Shown piece by piece: positions 56,168 through 64,000 of a stretch of 64,000 bases of DNA. A program made the translations under genes and the position numbers. Within the stretch, counting starts at the first letter, position 1; every line of letters starts with the position of its first letter. The notes under the pieces are model-generated. The model worked only from the letters and a program-made list of their open reading frames with translations, had not been told where the DNA came from and did not search any database. The stretch comes from Verrucomicrobiota bacterium (GTDB lineage Bacteria; Verrucomicrobiota; Verrucomicrobiia; Limisphaerales; JACRJZ01), in NCBI GenBank assembly GCA_016219875.1, contig JACRJZ010000091.1, positions 1 through 64,000 on the forward strand, in the 5' to 3' direction.

Positions 56168-58951
56168 GTGCTCGCCCCTGCCGAACATATCGCGACGAGG
56201 TTCTTGCGCTGGCTGACCGGTGTGATTCACCGGCACCGGCGGTGGTTTTTCTACCCTCAGCTTGTTCTGGCTGTCCTGTGCGTCTGGTACACAAAGGAGC
56301 ATCTCCAGTTCGACATGAGCCGGGACAACCTGGTGGGCGGCGACAAGAAGTACCACCAGAATTTCTTGAAACTCAAAAAGGAGTTTCCGCTCCAGGATGA
56401 CTTGGTGGTGGTGGTGGAAAGCGAAAACCGGGAGAAGAACCGGCAGTTTGTCGAGCGTCTGGGCGTCCGGCTGGAACAGGAGACTAACCTCTTCATCGAT
56501 GTGGTGTACAAGGGTGACTTGAGGATGCTGGGACCGAAGGCGCTGCTGTTCCTGCCGGAAGAGGAATTGGCTGATCTGCTCAAGACGCTACGAGACTACC
56601 GGCCCTTCCTGGAGCGGTTTTCCCAGACCACGAACCTCCTCTCGCTCTTCAATCTGGTGAACAATCAGTTCCTGCACGCCAAACCGGAGCAGAACGCGGA
56701 GAACGAGGCGCTGGCCAAGGCGCTGCCCGCATTGCAGCGGATCATCACCCTGGCCGCGGACGGCCTGGAGCGCGGCGGCAACCCGCCCAGTCCCGGCATT
56801 GATGCGCTCTTCAACGGCGGGCAGGAAGCCGAAGGGAAGATGTACATCACCCGCAGTGACGGACGGATTTACCTCGTCACAGCGCGGGCGATCAACCGTG
56901 ACTCGAACCAACAGGCCGTCGCGCGCTTGCGGGAACTGGTGGCCCGAACGCAGCATGAGGTTTCCGGCCTGAACGTCGGCGTGACGGGCGAGCCCGTCCT
57001 GGAAATCGACGAGATGGCGCAGTCAGAAAGCGACACGCTGGTTGCGTCAGTACTCTCTTTTGTTCTCGTCCTGTTCATCATCCTCTATGGCTACAGCGAG
57101 GTGGGCCGCCGCCTGAAAGCGGACTTTTGCCTGCTGGTAGGCTTGTCTTACACGATGGCGTTCACCACGTTCGTGGTCGGGCATTTGAACATTCTTACGG
57201 TCACGTTCGCCCCCATCCTGATTGGGCTGGCGATCGACTTTGGAGTTCATTTGATCTCCCGCTACGAAGAGGAAATCGGCCGCGGACGCACCGAGTTGGA
57301 GGCGCTGGAGAAAGCGATGGTCTTCACCGGGATGGGCATCTTCACCGGGGCTTTCACCACGGCAGGGGCGTTCCTGGCCATGTGCGCCACCAACTTCAGG
57401 GGCATCCAGGAGATGGGGATCATCAGTGGCGGCGGCTTGTTGGTCTGCCTGATTCCCATGATGACGCTTCTGCCGGCCATGGTCCTCCGCAGCAAGTCCA
57501 AGGCGCACGCTCCCCAGCCTGTCAGGGCCGGCGGCGCGCGTGAGCGCATTGAGCGATTGTGGCTGGACCGGCCGCGGTTGGTGATCATGGTAGTGGCCGG
57601 CCTGTGCATCGCAGCGGCCATTCCGGCCCCGAAGGTGTCTTTCGACTACAACCTGCTCAACATGCAGAGCGAAGGTCTGCCGGCGGTCGTGTTCGAGGAG
57701 AAGCTGATCAACTCGGCCAAGCAGTCGGTGTTGTTTGGCGCCATCGTGACCGACTCGCTGGAAGAGGCGGTCCAACTGAAATCGCGCCTGACCAATCTCT
57801 CCACCGTGGCCAGCGCGGAGTTGGGGGAAGTCGAGAACTTGAGCCGCTATCTGACCGAAGACCAGACCCGCAAACTGGCCTTGGTGCGGGACATCAAAAC
57901 CGAGGCGGCCCAGATCCAATTTCCGCTGCCCGACGATCAGCCCGTGAACATTCTTGAACTGAACCGCTCGCTCCTGATTCTCTACGGCTACGTCACGCTG
58001 GCCATGGACCGAGTCCAACGCGAAGAGCCGGCGTTGTTCAGCCAGTTGACGGCGCTCCGCGCGGCGGTCAGCGACTTCCGGGAGCACCTGCTCGCGGGCG
58101 AACGCACTCCAGTGGCCCAGCAACTGGCCGCCTACCAGAAGGCGCTGTTCGACGATGTGCGCACCACATTCCAAGCCATGCAGACCCAGGAAGCCACCTC
58201 CCGTCTTACGGTGGAAGACTTGCCCGCCACGATTCGCAACCGCTTCATCGGCGTCACGGGCAAGTACCTCGTGCAAGTCTATCCCAAGAAAGACGTGTGG
58301 CAGCGCGCCAACCAGCAGGAGTTCGTCGAGCAGTTGCGCCGGTTTGCCCCGGACGTGACGGGCACGCCGGTCCAGTTGTTTGAATACACGACGTTGCTCA
58401 AGAGCAGCTACCAGCAAGCGGCGCTGTACTCGCTCATCGCCATTGTGGTGCTGGTGCTGCTCCACTTCCGAAGTGTGGCCTGCGTCCTCCTGGCGTTGCT
58501 GCCGGTGGGCATCGGCTCGCTGTGGATGGTGGGCTTCATGGGGCTGTTTGAGATCCCGTTCAACCCCGCCAACATCATGACGCTGCCGCTGGTCATCGGC
58601 GTGGGCGTGACCAATGGCATCCACATCCTCAACCGGTTTGCGGAAGAGAACAATCCGTCGATCCTGGCGCGCAGCACCGGGCGCGCCGTGCTGGTGTCCG
58701 GCCTGACCACCATCGCCGGCTTTGGGAGTCTCATGCTGGCTCAGCACCGCGGCATCGCCAGCCTCGGCGCGATCATGGCGGTGGGGACGGCGACCTGTAT
58801 GTTGGCCGGCCTGACCTTCTTGCCGGCCTTGCTCAACTTGCTTGGCCAGCGCGGTTGGAGCATAAAAAAACCCAGCGGTGACAACGCACTATCGCCCGCT
58901 GGGTCGGGAGGAACCGAGGGACAAATTTCCTCAAGTGCCGACGTAAGCTAG
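56168..58951 (+). CDS. RND-superfamily MMPL/HpnN-like exporter
   Basis: A 927-residue inner-membrane transporter with two homologous halves. Each has one N-terminal helix, a large periplasmic loop and five clustered helices. The helix motifs are ILIGLAIDFGVHLISRYEEE in the first half and LPLVIGVGVTNGIHILNRFAEE in the second, with GRAVLVSGLTTIAGFGSLML typical of the MMPL family. Related proteins shuttle lipids such as hopanoids. The true start is unclear. I use GTG 56168, just outside the repeat; an earlier in-frame start at 56138 lies in the repeat arm. The last about 30 codons contain a hairpin that looks like a terminator for the opposite strand. Confidence 0.85.
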   Translation: MLAPAEHIATRFLRWLTGVIHRHRRWFFYPQLVLAVLCVWYTKEHLQFDMSRDNLVGGDKKYHQNFLKLKKEFPLQDDLVVVVESENREKNRQFVERLGVRLEQETNLFIDVVYKGDLRMLGPKALLFLPEEELADLLKTLRDYRPFLERFSQTTNLLSLFNLVNNQFLHAKPEQNAENEALAKALPALQRIITLAADGLERGGNPPSPGIDALFNGGQEAEGKMYITRSDGRIYLVTARAINRDSNQQAVARLRELVARTQHEVSGLNVGVTGEPVLEIDEMAQSESDTLVASVLSFVLVLFIILYGYSEVGRRLKADFCLLVGLSYTMAFTTFVVGHLNILTVTFAPILIGLAIDFGVHLISRYEEEIGRGRTELEALEKAMVFTGMGIFTGAFTTAGAFLAMCATNFRGIQEMGIISGGGLLVCLIPMMTLLPAMVLRSKSKAHAPQPVRAGGARERIERLWLDRPRLVIMVVAGLCIAAAIPAPKVSFDYNLLNMQSEGLPAVVFEEKLINSAKQSVLFGAIVTDSLEEAVQLKSRLTNLSTVASAELGEVENLSRYLTEDQTRKLALVRDIKTEAAQIQFPLPDDQPVNILELNRSLLILYGYVTLAMDRVQREEPALFSQLTALRAAVSDFREHLLAGERTPVAQQLAAYQKALFDDVRTTFQAMQTQEATSRLTVEDLPATIRNRFIGVTGKYLVQVYPKKDVWQRANQQEFVEQLRRFAPDVTGTPVQLFEYTTLLKSSYQQAALYSLIAIVVLVLLHFRSVACVLLALLPVGIGSLWMVGFMGLFEIPFNPANIMTLPLVIGVGVTNGIHILNRFAEENNPSILARSTGRAVLVSGLTTIAGFGSLMLAQHRGIASLGAIMAVGTATCMLAGLTFLPALLNLLGQRGWSIKKPSGDNALSPAGSGGTEGQISSSADVS
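58863..58903 (-). terminator. Intrinsic terminator (minus strand)
   Basis: CCCAGCG and CGCTGGG pair around a 19-base loop and are directly followed by TTTTTTT on the minus strand. It is inside the last codons of the plus-strand RND gene, where it has no T-run in that direction. Confidence 0.75.
58864..58938 (-). ncRNA. Candidate antisense small RNA with two hairpins and a strong terminator
   Basis: On the minus strand a promoter-like TTGACT (58972-58967), 16-base spacer and TAGCTT (58950-58945) precede a 75-base stretch. It holds hairpin GAGGAA / TTCCTC, then hairpin CCCAGCG / CGCTGGG followed by seven T (58870-58864), a full intrinsic terminator. The stretch has no start codon with a ribosome binding site. 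It lies antisense to the end of the RND gene. No known RNA family was recognised. Confidence 0.55.
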
Positions 58952-58972
58952 ACATGCCACCGGAAAAGTCAA
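58945..58972 (-). promoter_or_regulatory. Putative promoter of the antisense small RNA
   Basis: TTGACT-N16-TAGCTT on the minus strand, five and four of six matches to the sigma-70 consensus. It is placed 7-10 bases upstream of the first hairpin region. Confidence 0.45.
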
Positions 58973-59025
58973 TTTCATTAAATGGGGACCGGCAAGGCTG
59001 CATCAGGCTCGGTTCGGGAGCACTT

Positions 59026-59159
59026 GTAGCGCAGACTTTCCCGTCTGCTGTAGCGCCGGTTTTCCAACCGGCGAGCGTTGGACGAGGCAAACCGGCTGGA
59101 AGGTTCACGGCCTTGCCGACTGCAAGTCGGCGATACGGCAGGTTGAAAACCTGCGCCAC
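59026..59159. repeat. GTAGCGCAG palindromic repeat, copy 3
   Basis: GTAGCGCAGACTTTCC and GGTTGAAAACCTGCGCCAC as outer arms. Inner hairpins (CCGGTTTTCCAACCGG; GCCGACTTGCAAGTCGGC, imperfect) follow the same modular plan as copies 1 and 2. It fills most of the 295-base spacer before the WP-repeat gene. Confidence 0.85.
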
Positions 59160-59246
59160 CCGGTGTGCCGGGCGGGAGCTTGATGCAACCTTGTCGTTTG
59201 CGCTGCCCCCTGACGCCGGACTTGACGCCTACCGCCTCCGCTCACT

Positions 59247-60734
59247 ATGCCTATGGCCCACTTGAACAGACGCTCTTCAGCACTCCGTCACGCTCTGGTG
59301 TTGGGGCTGGCGTGGGCCGCTGCCTTCTGCGGACCCACACAGGCCGAGCCGGTTTCAGCAGGGCCGTTGGCTTCGCGGTTTGGCCTGACTTTGGCCCACG
59401 GAGAACGAACCGACGTCCTGGGGCCGCTCTTCTACGATGAAGCCAGCACCGAGCACGATCTCACCGCTTTGCCCCCGTTGTGGTCTTGCACTCGGTATCG
59501 GGAAATCGACGCTAAGGAGATCGACGTTCTTTACCCTTTGCTGACCTATGATCGCTTCGGCGAGGAATACCGCGTGCAACTGTTCCAGTTGTTCAGCTTC
59601 GCCGGCGGACAGAACCAGAACTCGACGAACGCCCACCGCTTCACGGTGTTCCCGTTCTATTTCCAACAGCGTTCGCCCGTTCCCGCCGAGAACTACACCG
59701 CCTTCCTGCCCTTCTACGGGAATCTCAGGAACCGCCTGTTCCGTGACGAAATCCACTTCGTCCTGTGGCCGGCCTACGTGCAGACCCGGAAACGCGACGT
59801 CGTGACGGACAACTTCCTGGTTCCGTTCTTCCACCTGCGTCACGGCGACGGCCTGCAGGGTTGGCAATTCTGGCCGCTCCTCGGCGCAGAGCAGAAGAAG
59901 GTGACCCAGCGCACCAACCACTGGGGCGACGTGGAGAACGTCGGTGGCCACGACAAGTTGTTCGCCCTCTGGCCCATTTTCAGCAAGCAGACCACCGGCC
60001 TTGGAACCACCAACGTCAATGATCGGCTCGCCGTCCTGCCGCTGTTCTCATTGCAGAAGTCGGCCTTGCGCGACTCGACGGCCGCGCCCTGGCCGCTCGG
60101 CCTGAGCTACACGGTGGACCGCGAAAAGAAGTACACCGAGTGGGGCGCGCCCTGGCCGCTGATCGTCTTTGCGCGCGGCGAAGGCAAGACCACCTCGCGC
60201 GTCTGGCCTTTCTTCAGCCAGTCGCACAATGCCACGCTGCAAAGCGACTTCTACCTCTGGCCTCTCTACAAATTCAATCGCGTCCACGCCGACCCGCTGG
60301 ACCGCGAACGCACCCGCATCCTGTTCTTCCTCTACTCGGACACCGTGGAACGCAACACCGAAACCGGCAAAGCCAAACACCGCGTCGATGCCTGGCCCTT
60401 CTTCACCTTCCGTCGGGACTGGAACGGCCACGAACGCTCGCAGGCGCTGGCCCTGCTGGAACCTTTTCTGCCGAACAACAAGAGCATCGAACGCAACTAC
60501 TCGCCGCTCTGGGCGCTCTGGCGCGCGGAAAAGAACGCCGTCACCGGCGCGCACGCAGAGTCCTTCCTCTGGAACCTTTACCGTCAGGACACCATCGTCG
60601 CGACCAACTCCGCGACCTCCGGCAGCGTGACGAATACCAAAGGCTCGATGCTCTTCGGCTTGGTCCGATGGCGCGTCACGCCGGAAGGCCGCAAGGCGAA
60701 GTGGTTCTATCTGCCAGGCGAAACCACCTACTGA
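59247..60734 (+). CDS. Secreted WP-repeat protein of unknown function
   Basis: A 495-residue exported protein (signal about 1-33, ending TQAEP). The mature part repeats a short motif of aromatic residues around Pro: FPFYF, LPFYG, LWPAY, VPFFH, FWPLL, LWPIF, LPLFS, PWPLG, PWPLI, VWPFF, LWPLY, AWPFF, at spacings of about 20-30 residues. Charged linkers lie between. This regular beta-turn pattern would suit an outer-membrane or surface beta-structure. No family is recognised. The start could be ATG 59247 or Met4 (59256). Confidence 0.7.
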   Translation: MPMAHLNRRSSALRHALVLGLAWAAAFCGPTQAEPVSAGPLASRFGLTLAHGERTDVLGPLFYDEASTEHDLTALPPLWSCTRYREIDAKEIDVLYPLLTYDRFGEEYRVQLFQLFSFAGGQNQNSTNAHRFTVFPFYFQQRSPVPAENYTAFLPFYGNLRNRLFRDEIHFVLWPAYVQTRKRDVVTDNFLVPFFHLRHGDGLQGWQFWPLLGAEQKKVTQRTNHWGDVENVGGHDKLFALWPIFSKQTTGLGTTNVNDRLAVLPLFSLQKSALRDSTAAPWPLGLSYTVDREKKYTEWGAPWPLIVFARGEGKTTSRVWPFFSQSHNATLQSDFYLWPLYKFNRVHADPLDRERTRILFFLYSDTVERNTETGKAKHRVDAWPFFTFRRDWNGHERSQALALLEPFLPNNKSIERNYSPLWALWRAEKNAVTGAHAESFLWNLYRQDTIVATNSATSGSVTNTKGSMLFGLVRWRVTPEGRKAKWFYLPGETTY

Positions 60735-61384
60735 ACCGCCTCCAGGCGCTTCAGAAAATCCTGCGCCCGCTCGAAGCCCACCAACCGCAGCGCCGCGCGC
60801 TCCACCCCGTCTGAGCCGAGAAACACCACGGTGGGGTAAGCCAAGACGCCAAACTGCTCCGCCAGTTTGGCCACCTGTTCCGAGCGGATATCGCTCATGT
60901 CCGCCTTCAGCACCACGAACCGCTCCGCTGCCGCGACGACTGCCAGCCGCGAGAAGACCCGCCGCTCCATCCGCCGGCACGGCTCGCACCAGGACGCGGA
61001 GAAGTCGATCATCACGGGGCGTCCGTCCTTTTTAGCGGACGCCACCAGCGCGTCGGAATACGGCAGCCAGGGCATTTTCGCCTCGCCTTCCTCCGGGAGC
61101 CAGAGCCACAGCCCGGTTGCGACCATGAACATCGCGAGGCCCCGCTTGAGCAGCGTTCCCGCAATCCCAATGTCCATTCGGTCCTGCAAGCCGATCCTCG
61201 CTGCGCCCGCTATCAAGATCACCGGGGCCAGAAAGCCGATGGCCTCCTTCAACCAGAAACGGTTCGCCCACCACGCCGCTGCCGCAGCCAAGCCCCACGC
61301 GCCCACGGTCAACGCGAACCGCCGCAGATTCTGCCGTTGACTTGGCGTCAACTCGTCTGACTCAGCCTGCCGCAGCGTACTCAT
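60728..61384 (-). CDS. Membrane thioredoxin (DsbD gamma-domain-like)
   Basis: A 218-residue protein. Three hydrophobic helices (about 21-40, 47-66, 77-97) are followed by a thioredoxin domain with active site Cys133-Glu-Pro-Cys136 (SASWCEPCRRME) and the cis-Pro segment VLAYPTVVFLG. It is probably exposed to the periplasm and keeps cysteines reduced or oxidised there. It overlaps the stop of the peptidase gene by 4 bases (ATGA), so the two are co-translated and may be functionally linked. Confidence 0.85.
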   Translation of the reverse strand: MSTLRQAESDELTPSQRQNLRRFALTVGAWGLAAAAAWWANRFWLKEAIGFLAPVILIAGAARIGLQDRMDIGIAGTLLKRGLAMFMVATGLWLWLPEEGEAKMPWLPYSDALVASAKKDGRPVMIDFSASWCEPCRRMERRVFSRLAVVAAAERFVVLKADMSDIRSEQVAKLAEQFGVLAYPTVVFLGSDGVERAALRLVGFERAQDFLKRLEAVQ

Positions 61385-62445
61385 GGGAACTTCAGCTTCA
61401 GCACAAACGCCTCCCACTGCGGCTGGAAGGCCGCCATGTCCGGCTGGGCAAGCACGCGCTTAAAAGAGGCCAGGCCCGTCGGGTCCGCTTTGGCGTCGGC
61501 CTTGAACTCACGATAGAACTTCACAAGCCGGCCCTGCTCCTGGAGGTAGTAGCAGAGGTAGCGGGCCTGCGCGTAGTTTTGGCCCTCGGCCTTGCCGTAG
61601 AATTCGTCCTCGCTCAACGCCGTCAGCGCCTCGATCGCCGGCAATCGCTTCGCCCGGATGGCGGACTGCAAGCCCGCCAGCCGCCAGTTGGTTTCGCCGC
61701 GAATGTGGCCGTCGCGCTCGCCCGACTGCTCGTAGAGCGAGGCCAGCCCCTCGTTGAACCACGTCGGGCACTCCGGGAAATTCGCGCGCAGGAACGGATG
61801 CACGATCTCATGCACCAACGTCCCGCCTCCGGTGGAGATGTTCACCACCAGGGCGTGGTGCTGCCGCAGCGAGAAACCGTACGGAGTGCTGGGCGTGCGG
61901 TTGAACAAGAGCCGCGTGTGCTTGCGGTAGCTCTCGTTGTCCTTGAACAGCCAGATGTCAATGATCTCCTCCGGGTCGCGCTCGAAAAAATCCTTCTTCA
62001 GCAAATCGACCGCCCACTTGACAGTTTGGGTGCCGCGACGCTGCAGCGTGTCAGGCCACTGATCGCCCACGAGCACGAACGGAGGCTGCTCCACGATGGA
62101 GAAACCGCGCGGGGCTTTCTTCTTCAACTGGGCGATGTGCTCCGCCAAAGCGGAGTTCGTGGCGCCCGCAGCCTCTGCGCCGAAACCTCCGCCTTCCCAG
62201 AACACCGCGGCCAGGCACAAGGCGGCGAACATCCCTGCAATGCCCGCGGCGCGCGGTTGTCTCAGCCGCAGCAACCTCGAACCGTCTCGCGCCTCGCTGT
62301 TCTGCCCTGGCCTCCGGGTTGGGAACGTGGCTGCGGCTGGGACAGCCGCGCGCCGTCTTGGTCGCAGCGTTGTTACGCTGGAAGAAATGCGGGTCCAGAG
62401 GCTCTCGAATTGCGGCTTGTCGATTGCGGATCGTGGTTTGGACAT
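61381..62445 (-). CDS. Secreted zinc peptidase (gluzincin, HEXXH) with repeat-encoded N-terminal insert
   Basis: A 354-residue protein from the ATG at 62445. HEIVH at 212-216 and Glu232 in WFNEGLASLYE form the gluzincin zinc site (peptidase MA-like). A hydrophobic segment (about 68-83, GIAGMFAALCLAAVFW) exports it. Residues about 31-66 (RRAAVPAAATFPTRRPG ... RLLRLRQPR) are encoded by the palindromic repeat at 62248-62354. The ribosome binding site GGAGG before 62445 belongs to half a GTAGCAGCC repeat. Alternatively translation starts at Met72 (62232), which leaves the repeat untranslated. It overlaps the thioredoxin gene by 4 bases. Confidence 0.8.
   Translation of the reverse strand: MSKPRSAIDKPQFESLWTRISSSVTTLRPRRRAAVPAAATFPTRRPGQNSEARDGSRLLRLRQPRAAGIAGMFAALCLAAVFWEGGGFGAEAAGATNSALAEHIAQLKKKAPRGFSIVEQPPFVLVGDQWPDTLQRRGTQTVKWAVDLLKKDFFERDPEEIIDIWLFKDNESYRKHTRLLFNRTPSTPYGFSLRQHHALVVNISTGGGTLVHEIVHPFLRANFPECPTWFNEGLASLYEQSGERDGHIRGETNWRLAGLQSAIRAKRLPAIEALTALSEDEFYGKAEGQNYAQARYLCYYLQEQGRLVKFYREFKADAKADPTGLASFKRVLAQPDMAAFQPQWEAFVLKLKFP
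62248..62354. repeat. GGCGCGCGG palindromic repeat at the peptidase N-terminus
   Basis: GGCGCGCGGTTGTCTCAGCC plus GCAGC and the near-complement GCTGCGGCTGGGACAGCCGC plus GCGCC, with a 50-base centre. Open in the peptidase frame. Confidence 0.85.
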
Positions 62446-62447
62446 TG

Positions 62448-62471
62448 GAGCCTCCTCACGTCGGCTGCTAC
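62448..62471. repeat. Half copy of the GTAGCAGCC repeat
   Basis: One 24-base arm, identical to the right arm of copies 2 and 4, without its partner. On the minus strand its GAGGAGG lies 5-11 bases before the peptidase ATG and forms the ribosome binding site. Confidence 0.88.
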
Positions 62472-62495
62472 AGGAGGGTTGGAGTCCTTCGGCCC

Positions 62496-63908
62496 TCAAG
62501 CGTGCAGCCCGCGCTGCCGCAAGAGCCTTCCCCATCGGGCCATCTGCGCGCAGACTTCTTTCGTACCCGGCGCGCCTACGAGATTTCGGCGCGCCATCGC
62601 CTGGTCGAGATCGAAGACGGCGTGTATGTCCGTGCCAAACCGCTGGTCCACGCTCTGAAACTCCTCCAGCGTCAGCCTGTCGAGCGGCTTGCCCAGTTTG
62701 TCCGCCAAGGCCACGACCGCGCCTACGACGTGATGTGCCTGGCGGAACGGCACGCCTTTTCGCACCAAGTAGTCCGCGAGGTCGGTCGCCAGCAGTTGCG
62801 GATCGCCCGCCGCCGCCCGGCAAACTTGGGCGTTCACGGTGGTGTGCGCCAGCATCGCCGTCATCAGTCGCACGCAGGCGCGCACCGTGTCCGCGGTGTC
62901 GAACAACCGTTCTTTGTCCTCCTGCAAGTCCCGGTTGTAAGTCATGGGCAGCCCCTTCAACAGCGTGAGCAGCGACATCAGGTTCCCGATCACTCGCGCC
63001 GATTTGCCCCGCGTCAACTCCGCCACGTCCGGGTTCTTCTTCTGCGGCATGAGGCTCGATCCGGTGGTGTAGGCATCGGCGATCTTGATGAAATTGAACT
63101 CCGCGCTGGCCCACAGGATCACGTCCTCGGCCAAGCGCGACAGATGGACCGCCAGCAACGCTGCTGTCGCCGCGAACTCGATGATGAAGTCGCGGTCGCT
63201 CACGCCGTCCATCGAGTTCTGCGTCACGCGCGGGCGGCCCTGGGCATCGACGAAGCCGAGTTGCTTCGCCACGAACTCCCGGTCCAACGGCAAGGTCGAT
63301 CCCGCCAGGGCGCCATTGCCCAGCGGACACACGTTGACCCGGTCAAGACAATTGCCCAGCCGCTCCCGATCCCGTTCCAGCATTTCCACGTAAGCCAGCA
63401 AATGGTGCGCGAAGTACACCGGCTGCCCGCGTTGCAGGTGGGTGTAGCCGGGGATGATGACGGAGGCGTTCTGCTCGGCGCAGTCGAGGAAGGCTCTCTG
63501 CAAACCCCGAACTTCGCCAACCAGCGCGCCAATCTCTTCCCGCAGCCACAGCCGCATGTCGAGCGCGACTTGGTCGTTGCGCGAACGGCCCGTGTGCAGC
63601 TTGGCGCCGGCTGGCACCCGCCGCGTCAACTCGGCCTCGATGTTCATGTGGACGTCTTCCAACTCGGCCTTCCACTTGAATGTGCCGCGTTCGATCTCGC
63701 CCCTGATTTCCTCCAGCCCGGCCGAGATCGTGCGGTGCTCCGCGGTCGTCAGCAGGCCCACCTTCCGCAACATGGCGGCGTGCGCGAGCGAGCCGGCGAT
63801 GTCGTGTTTCCCCAAGCGCCAGTCGAAGGAGATCGACTCCGAGAACGCCGCCACGTCCGCCGCGGGTCCGCGCGCAAACCGTCCACTGCGAGACACAACT
63901 TTCTTCAT
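62496..63908 (-). CDS. argH: Argininosuccinate lyase
   Basis: Last enzyme of arginine synthesis: splits argininosuccinate to arginine and fumarate. The 470-residue protein has the family pattern FDWRLGKHDIAGSLAHAAML, LHTGRSRNDQVALDMRLW and GYTHLQRGQPV with the catalytic His157. The signature loop GSSLMPQKKNPD is at 283-294 with the mobile catalytic Ser. Length is normal. I chose Met at 63908 over an upstream ATG three codons earlier, as the family begins close to this position. It is followed by the peptidase gene after 50 bases with a half repeat. No other arg gene is in the window. Confidence 0.96.
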   Translation of the reverse strand: MKKVVSRSGRFARGPAADVAAFSESISFDWRLGKHDIAGSLAHAAMLRKVGLLTTAEHRTISAGLEEIRGEIERGTFKWKAELEDVHMNIEAELTRRVPAGAKLHTGRSRNDQVALDMRLWLREEIGALVGEVRGLQRAFLDCAEQNASVIIPGYTHLQRGQPVYFAHHLLAYVEMLERDRERLGNCLDRVNVCPLGNGALAGSTLPLDREFVAKQLGFVDAQGRPRVTQNSMDGVSDRDFIIEFAATAALLAVHLSRLAEDVILWASAEFNFIKIADAYTTGSSLMPQKKNPDVAELTRGKSARVIGNLMSLLTLLKGLPMTYNRDLQEDKERLFDTADTVRACVRLMTAMLAHTTVNAQVCRAAAGDPQLLATDLADYLVRKGVPFRQAHHVVGAVVALADKLGKPLDRLTLEEFQSVDQRFGTDIHAVFDLDQAMARRNLVGAPGTKEVCAQMARWGRLLRQRGLHA

Positions 63909-64000
63909 GTGATTCAAGCGGGCGCACTGTGGAATCCGCCGCCGGGAAAGTCACGCGAGAAACCGGCGAGGAGAAGACACGCCATCACTCCCCCACCCCA

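Overview
The window is GC-rich and densely coding. It most likely comes from a Verrucomicrobiota genome of the Limisphaerales/Pedosphaera type. I infer this from the gene content: sulfatase, apiosidase-like GH140, Tat-signal sugar isomerase, and several secreted proteins with the short beta-rich modules common in that phylum. The many dispersed palindromic repeats fit as well. No rRNA, tRNA, CRISPR array or intact insertion sequence was seen.

Layout. 1-1736: end of an unknown gene and a secreted sulfatase. 1831-8511: a motility block with fliD, a lipoprotein, an FlgM-like protein, fliS, a FliT-like chaperone, a sensor kinase with a ruined ATP site, and an HDOD protein. Three sites match the flagellar sigma-28 promoter (one perfectly) and tie these genes into one regulon. 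8775-22725: sugar isomerase, Obg, EEP nuclease, glycosidase-like proteins, a caspase-like secreted protein and several unknown secreted proteins. 22919-32528: lytic transglycosylase and the potassium uptake system kdpFABC-kdpDE, with a HicBA module and two tiny extra ORFs inside the operon. 32555-43579: ubiX, unknowns, a MoxR/DUF58/vWA operon interrupted by two four-helix-bundle genes and a nucleotidyltransferase pair, then murB. 43611-54504 (minus): a nine-gene operon for a group 4 membrane [NiFe] hydrogenase with an NAD(P)H-type diaphorase pair, a maturation protease, and a formate-dehydrogenase-like subunit that lacks its active-site Cys/Sec. 54947-63908: YbjQ, YebC, an RND/MMPL exporter with a candidate antisense small RNA at its 3' end, a WP-repeat secreted protein, a thioredoxin, a zinc peptidase and argH.

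The most unusual signal is the repeat landscape. (1) Two elements of about 550 bp (36926-37468 and 40126-40687) each carry a gene of the four-helix-bundle/S23 family between inverted arms built of 7-bp units. The arm unit differs between the two elements but matches within each. This resembles the intervening sequences of 23S rRNA that carry the same protein family, but here the elements sit between mRNA genes. (2) Gene-less relatives of these arms occur in many other spacers. (3) Several families of palindromic repeats of about 65-200 bp are scattered through spacers, and some are inserted in frame inside genes (kdpA, kdpB, the hydrogenase protease, the zinc peptidase; a 7-bp array in the DUF58 gene). 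They look like protein-coding palindromic elements comparable to those known in Rickettsia.
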